Origin: a bacterium
GTDB lineage: Bacteria; Patescibacteriota; Microgenomatia; JAUYPR01
Reading direction: 5' to 3'
DNA: 8,136 nucleotides
Assembly (NCBI GenBank): GCA_030695785.1
Contig: JAUYPR010000062.1
Span: 1-8,136, forward strand
How positions within the stretch are numbered: the first letter of the stretch is position 1; every line of letters starts with the position of its first letter. Positions 5,116-8,136 of the stretch are shown piece after piece. The notes beneath the pieces were generated by a model, which worked only from the letters and a program-made list of their open reading frames with translations, made no database searches and had not been told where the DNA came from. The translations under genes and the position numbers were made by a program.

Positions 5116-7122
5116 ATGTCCTTCGGCCATAATTTTAGGATGATGTCTTTCGATCTTGATAGATTGAGTCTCCGAACCATCCGCTGGACAATTTTTGCGG
5201 CGTTCACCTTCACCCCGTTTCTTTTCTCAGCACATCAAAGCGAGCTTTTCGAACTGCCAAAAATGGCGTTCTTGTATCTCTGCGGAACGATTGTTGGCAG
5301 TACCTGGATTATTCGAATGATCCACCACGGACGGCTTCTCTTTCCACCCATGAAGATCGCATTTCCGTTTCTTGGCATTATTTTGGCAACGGGAATAACG
5401 ACCCTGGCCTCATTGGATCCACACATGAGTTTATATGGATACTATTCGCGCTTCCATGGAGGATTTTTCTCGATTGTGACGTACGTTGTCCTTGCAGGCG
5501 CCACCGCGACGTTTTTTAATCAAACTCACCTGCGGCGGCTCATCATCGGTATTGTTGCATCAACAGCCTTCGTCTCCCTCTGGGGGGTTGGGAGTAAATT
5601 CGGGCTTGATCCGAGTTGTGCCATCCTTACAAGGAGAATATTCGAAATCCTCCAACGTGGCGGTGAGACGTGTTGGGCGGCCAATTTCAACCCGGCCGAC
5701 CGCATTTTTGCGACCATAGGACAAGCGAATTGGCTCGCTGGATATCTGGTGATGGTGTTGCCATTTACCCTTTGGGGAATCGTCGTCCTCCGGGGATGGA
5801 AACGTTTTGCCTCAATCGTCGTTTTACTGCTTTTTCTCCTCACGATTTTCTTCACCCAATCCCGCGGAGGATTTGCGGCCGGATTGGTTGCGGTCGTTAT
5901 TTTTGGGCTATTGCTTCGATGGAAAATCACCGTCCTTGTATTGACACCGATTCTTCCAACCCTATTCATCTTTCGAGATATTCTCCTGCAGCGAATGGAT
6001 ACAATTATTATTCGATTAAGCGTTTGGTCGGCCGCATTGGATATTTTTCGTACTCATCCTATATTTGGTACTGGGCCTGAAACTTTCGCACTTGCGTTTG
6101 ATGCTGTTCGTCCGCTCAGTCATTTGACGACGCCAGAGTGGGATTTTTTATACAACAAAGCGCACAATGAAGTTTTGAACATTGCATCGACCATGGGACT
6201 CATTGGTCTTGCTGCATATGGATTTTTTGTTGGATGGATTTTCTTTACCATCCTGAAGCATCTATCCGATACTTCACTCAACCGACTCTTCGGTCCTTCT
6301 ACTGGACTCAGAACCTTCGGCCCCTCGACTCCGCTCGGGACCTTCGGCATTACCATTCTCTCAAGTTTAGGGGGTAGCTTAATCCAAGCTTTTTTTGGCT
6401 TTTCCATTACGGTTCAAGCATTGATTTTTTTCCACCTCCCAGTCTTTTTCTATCTCTCCACCAATCATTCTTTCGACATGGCTCCAACAACCCAGCCGGT
6501 CTTCAACTGGCGTCACCGAGCCGCTATCGTCGCAATAGTGATGATCGGACTCGCGCTTACAGGAAAAGTCTTTCTTTTCCTGTATGCTGACTCGCTGTTT
6601 GCTGAAGGGAAAAAAGCCGCAATCAGCGGCAATCTTCAGCAAACGCTGACAAGCTATGAACGGGCGGCCGCACTCCAGCCAAATGAGCCGGTGTATCTGG
6701 ACGAATACACTTATGCTACTGCCCTTGCCGCAGCATCAATTCGGGATCTCGAATTAGCCATGGCGTGGGAGAAGCGAAGTTTGGATGCTTGGCGCCGCGT
6801 GATATCTACCAGACCAAATGATAGTCGGACGTGGAAAACCGGGATGCAAATGTTTGAACAGCTGTCTAGAAACAATCCGGAATATCTCGAGGACGCGATT
6901 GCTTCGGGTCGCCGTGCGGAAAAACTTAGCCCGAATGACCTCAAAATAAAACTTGCGCTTGCAGAATTGTATATGCAGAAAAATGCCATTGGCGCGGCGC
7001 GAACCCTTGCTGCACAAGCACACGAACTCAAGCCCGACTACCCCGAGGCAACCATCATGACGCAACTTTTTGACCAACTTCTTTCCCCATCTCCAACACC
7101 CTTGCCTCCTGTGGTAGAATGA
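5116..7122 (+). CDS. O-antigen ligase/polymerase-like membrane protein with C-terminal TPR region
   Basis: Probable glycan ligase or polymerase of the Wzy_C (O-antigen ligase-like) superfamily, transferring lipid-linked surface glycans at the outer face of the membrane; substrate unknown. The 668-residue product has about 11-12 membrane helices up to residue 490. Family-typical segments are SELFELPKM (42-50), IGQANWLAGYL (201-211), FFTQSRGGFAAG (245-256, R250), HPIFGTGPETF (314-324) and AHNEVLNIASTMGLIGL (349-365, H350). Residues 494-650 are soluble and helical, TPR-like (SYERAAALQPNEP; AEKLSPNDLKIKLALAELYMQ). Two 9-residue repeats sit at 392-409. The start is uncertain: ATGs at 5116, 5140 and 5143 and a GTG at 5047 are open, none with a good ribosome site. 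The stop overlaps the next gene. Confidence 0.88.
   Translation: MSFGHNFRMMSFDLDRLSLRTIRWTIFAAFTFTPFLFSAHQSELFELPKMAFLYLCGTIVGSTWIIRMIHHGRLLFPPMKIAFPFLGIILATGITTLASLDPHMSLYGYYSRFHGGFFSIVTYVVLAGATATFFNQTHLRRLIIGIVASTAFVSLWGVGSKFGLDPSCAILTRRIFEILQRGGETCWAANFNPADRIFATIGQANWLAGYLVMVLPFTLWGIVVLRGWKRFASIVVLLLFLLTIFFTQSRGGFAAGLVAVVIFGLLLRWKITVLVLTPILPTLFIFRDILLQRMDTIIIRLSVWSAALDIFRTHPIFGTGPETFALAFDAVRPLSHLTTPEWDFLYNKAHNEVLNIASTMGLIGLAAYGFFVGWIFFTILKHLSDTSLNRLFGPSTGLRTFGPSTPLGTFGITILSSLGGSLIQAFFGFSITVQALIFFHLPVFFYLSTNHSFDMAPTTQPVFNWRHRAAIVAIVMIGLALTGKVFLFLYADSLFAEGKKAAISGNLQQTLTSYERAAALQPNEPVYLDEYTYATALAAASIRDLELAMAWEKRSLDAWRRVISTRPNDSRTWKTGMQMFEQLSRNNPEYLEDAIASGRRAEKLSPNDLKIKLALAELYMQKNAIGAARTLAAQAHELKPDYPEATIMTQLFDQLLSPSPTPLPPVVE
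6288..6347. repeat. Two 27-nt repeat units plus a partial third, in frame inside the ligase gene
   Basis: Unit A 6288-6314 and unit B 6315-6341 agree at about 19-20 of 27 positions, and CTTCGG at 6342-6347 begins a third. They encode FGPSTGLRT and FGPSTPLGT (residues 392-409) in a loop between membrane helices. Unit B (CCTCGACTCCGCTCGGGAC) resembles the dispersed CCTTCGACTCCGCTCAGG-type repeats that I recall from many bacterial genomes. It is therefore probably a mobile small repeat fixed within a coding sequence. Confidence 0.65.
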
Positions 7123-8012
7123 CAGAAATGGCGCAACCAGAACGAGCGCCTGCCCTCCGCAAGATCATCCGTCTTTCTGTTCAGGATCTCTCGTGGCTGG
7201 CACTCCGTCAGAAAATGCAACGGAGGGTCACGATGGATGAAGTGCTTGTCTCAGCTATTGCGGATGGACTTGGTGTTCTTCAAGGCCATCCTCACCAGGA
7301 AATTGCCGCCATGGCCGCGAAGACTCAAAGGCAATGGAAATCAGGCGACCGATATCGAACGTCTGACTTTCAACCGATCCGTCCTCTCCTCGAGGAAATT
7401 AGAGAGGTAGGAGGTGGCGGCATTGACATCGAAGACCTTGCGCGTTTTCTCCTCCAAATTGCGATGGATGGCGCGCCACCAAAACCTCATAACCCTCCCC
7501 CTCCAGAACCAGAGCCTCCGACAACACCACCGACTACGATCCTCGCCGCAAATGGTCTTCCGTTGCTCATGCAACCCCGCGACACAACCGACCGGCGTGA
7601 ACCCGCGCAGAAGAAAGAACCTCCCATGACAACGCTTACGCCAACAGTCATCGGCACTCCTTTAACTGAAACATCGGTCACAGAAGTTGCAGTAACGCCC
7701 CTACGCACAAGAACCTTTGGGGATTTTTGGAGTAGAAGCAAAGCGGATATCGAGGAGCTTAAAAAAAATCCCCTTGCGCTGCCAATGTTGACGCCAGATC
7801 AGGTGAAGACTGTACGCACGCAATTGGGACTCAGCCGCGGTCGGCTTGCAGAAGAGATGGGCGTCTCAAGAGGCATGGTCTGGGCAGGAGAAAGTCGAAT
7901 AGGGAATGAGCTGACACTCTTGAGATTAACCATTGCGCTTCGGAAAATTGAACAAGAGAGACAGGCGAATCAGGATTCCTCATCCGAACAAACTCACCCC
8001 GAGGCGGTTTAA
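7119..8012 (+). CDS. Putative DNA-binding protein: RHH-like N-terminus and XRE-type HTH C-terminus
   Basis: No named family is recognised for the full 297 residues. The C-terminal part (about 225-280) reads as an XRE-type helix-turn-helix: LTPDQVKTVRTQLGLSRGRL, then AEEMGVSRGMVWAGESRIG and a closing helix. The N-terminus (about 14-52: RKIIRLSVQDLSWLALRQ, then TMDEVLVSAIADGLGVL) has the strand-helix-helix pattern of ribbon-helix-helix proteins, which is only suggestive. Residues 119-139 form a Pro-rich linker, and 140-200 is low-complexity and Thr-rich. The ATG at 7119 overlaps the ligase stop (ATGA), implying coupled expression; M4 at 7128 is an alternative start. It could regulate the surface-glycan locus or the neighbouring divergent promoter, but no target is shown. 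The last 33 bp overlap the convergent gene on the other strand. Confidence 0.75.
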   Translation: MTEMAQPERAPALRKIIRLSVQDLSWLALRQKMQRRVTMDEVLVSAIADGLGVLQGHPHQEIAAMAAKTQRQWKSGDRYRTSDFQPIRPLLEEIREVGGGGIDIEDLARFLLQIAMDGAPPKPHNPPPPEPEPPTTPPTTILAANGLPLLMQPRDTTDRREPAQKKEPPMTTLTPTVIGTPLTETSVTEVAVTPLRTRTFGDFWSRSKADIEELKKNPLALPMLTPDQVKTVRTQLGLSRGRLAEEMGVSRGMVWAGESRIGNELTLLRLTIALRKIEQERQANQDSSSEQTHPEAV

Positions 8013-8136
8013 AATGAAGCCGGCAAAGGCACCTAAGGCCAAGGCGACGGTGCTTAATACCACAATCAAAACAATCTGATTCTTCCTGCTTGGCGCGGCA
8101 CCTTCAGCCGCTTGTTCTGGTGTCGGCCCGACACCA
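7980..8136 (-). CDS. Hypothetical membrane-anchored protein (partial, C-terminal 51 residues)
   Basis: A minus-strand frame open from the window edge, too short at the edge for routine listing. It ends at TGA 7982-7980. The visible end has a Pro/Ala/Glu-rich stretch (GVGPTPEQAAEGAAPSRKN), then a strongly hydrophobic helix of about 22 residues (IVLIVVLSTVALALGAFAGF), then NRLGVSLFG. That is the pattern of a protein with a C-terminal membrane segment after a linker. The function and N-terminal part are outside the window. The convergent overlap of 33 bp with the HTH gene is compatible with a compact genome. The main doubt is that only 51 codons are visible. Confidence 0.6.
   Translation of the reverse strand, partial: GVGPTPEQAAEGAAPSRKNQIVLIVVLSTVALALGAFAGFILNRLGVSLFG
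8118..8136. repeat. 19-bp perfect inverted repeat at the window edge
   Basis: TGGTGTCGG (8118-8126) and CCGACACCA (8128-8136) are exact reverse complements around one C. The repeat lies inside the partial minus-strand gene, where it encodes a G-V-G-P-T-P stretch, and may extend past the window. Confidence 0.6.

Noticed and set aside
5080..5130. 17-residue extension of MreB to 5130
   Set aside because: It would overlap the start of the divergent ligase gene, and the ATG at 5079 gives a typical MreB N-terminus.
6120..6407. Minus-strand open frame with repeated GVEGPK-like residues
   Set aside because: It is the antisense reading of the 27-nt repeats and membrane-helix codons of the ligase gene and has no independent coding support.
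8014..8079. 21-codon plus-strand frame starting ATGAAGCCG
   Set aside because: It is short, has no ribosome site and lies antisense to a better-supported membrane-helix frame.
1..8136. Alternative genetic code with UGA as Gly or Trp
   Set aside because: UGA ends mreC, mreD, mrdA, the antitoxin and the ligase at sensible lengths, and no in-frame UGA interrupts conserved domains.

Overview
The window is a gene-dense stretch of about 8.1 kb, roughly half G+C, that carries a bacterial cell-shape (elongasome) cluster beside a cell-surface polysaccharide gene. The compact layout, ATGA stop/start overlaps, few Shine-Dalgarno sites, an O-antigen-ligase-like protein with a TPR tail and several poorly characterised proteins suggest a Candidate Phyla Radiation / Patescibacteria genome (Parcubacteria- or Uhrbacteria-like). 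This is an inference from style, not a proven taxonomy. UGA acts as a normal stop at several gene ends, so the UGA=Gly code of Gracilibacteria/SR1 is not in use.

Minus strand, read right to left from 5079 to 1. mreB (actin-like scaffold) comes first, then a short intergenic gap holding small repeats and a -10-like box. Next are a YkuK/DUF458 RNase H-like gene, mreC, mreD and mrdA (PBP2, the elongation transpeptidase). MreC, MreD and PBP2 are packed with 4-nt overlaps. A type II toxin-antitoxin pair follows: a Phd/YefM-like antitoxin and a PIN-domain (VapC-like) toxin cut by the window start. The pair has its own consensus promoter (TTGACA, 17 nt, TATAAT), whose -35 box overlaps the mrdA stop codon. 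Three TTGTAC-type operator half-palindromes, 9 bp apart, lie directly downstream of the -10.

Plus strand, from about 5116. A polytopic O-antigen ligase/polymerase-like protein (Wzy_C type) with a C-terminal TPR region is divergent from mreB. It is translationally coupled (ATGA) to a protein with a C-terminal XRE-type helix-turn-helix and an N-terminal segment resembling a ribbon-helix-helix. Two diverged 27-nt repeat units sit in frame inside the ligase gene. At the right edge, a minus-strand gene ends convergently and overlaps the HTH gene by 33 bp; only its last 51 codons, with a C-terminal membrane helix, are visible.

Taken together, MreB, MreC, MreD and PBP2 would run lateral peptidoglycan synthesis, and the divergent ligase would act on surface glycans. 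The partner SEDS polymerase RodA is not in the window. No gene-free stretch exceeds 300 bases. No rRNA, tRNA, CRISPR array or transposase was seen.
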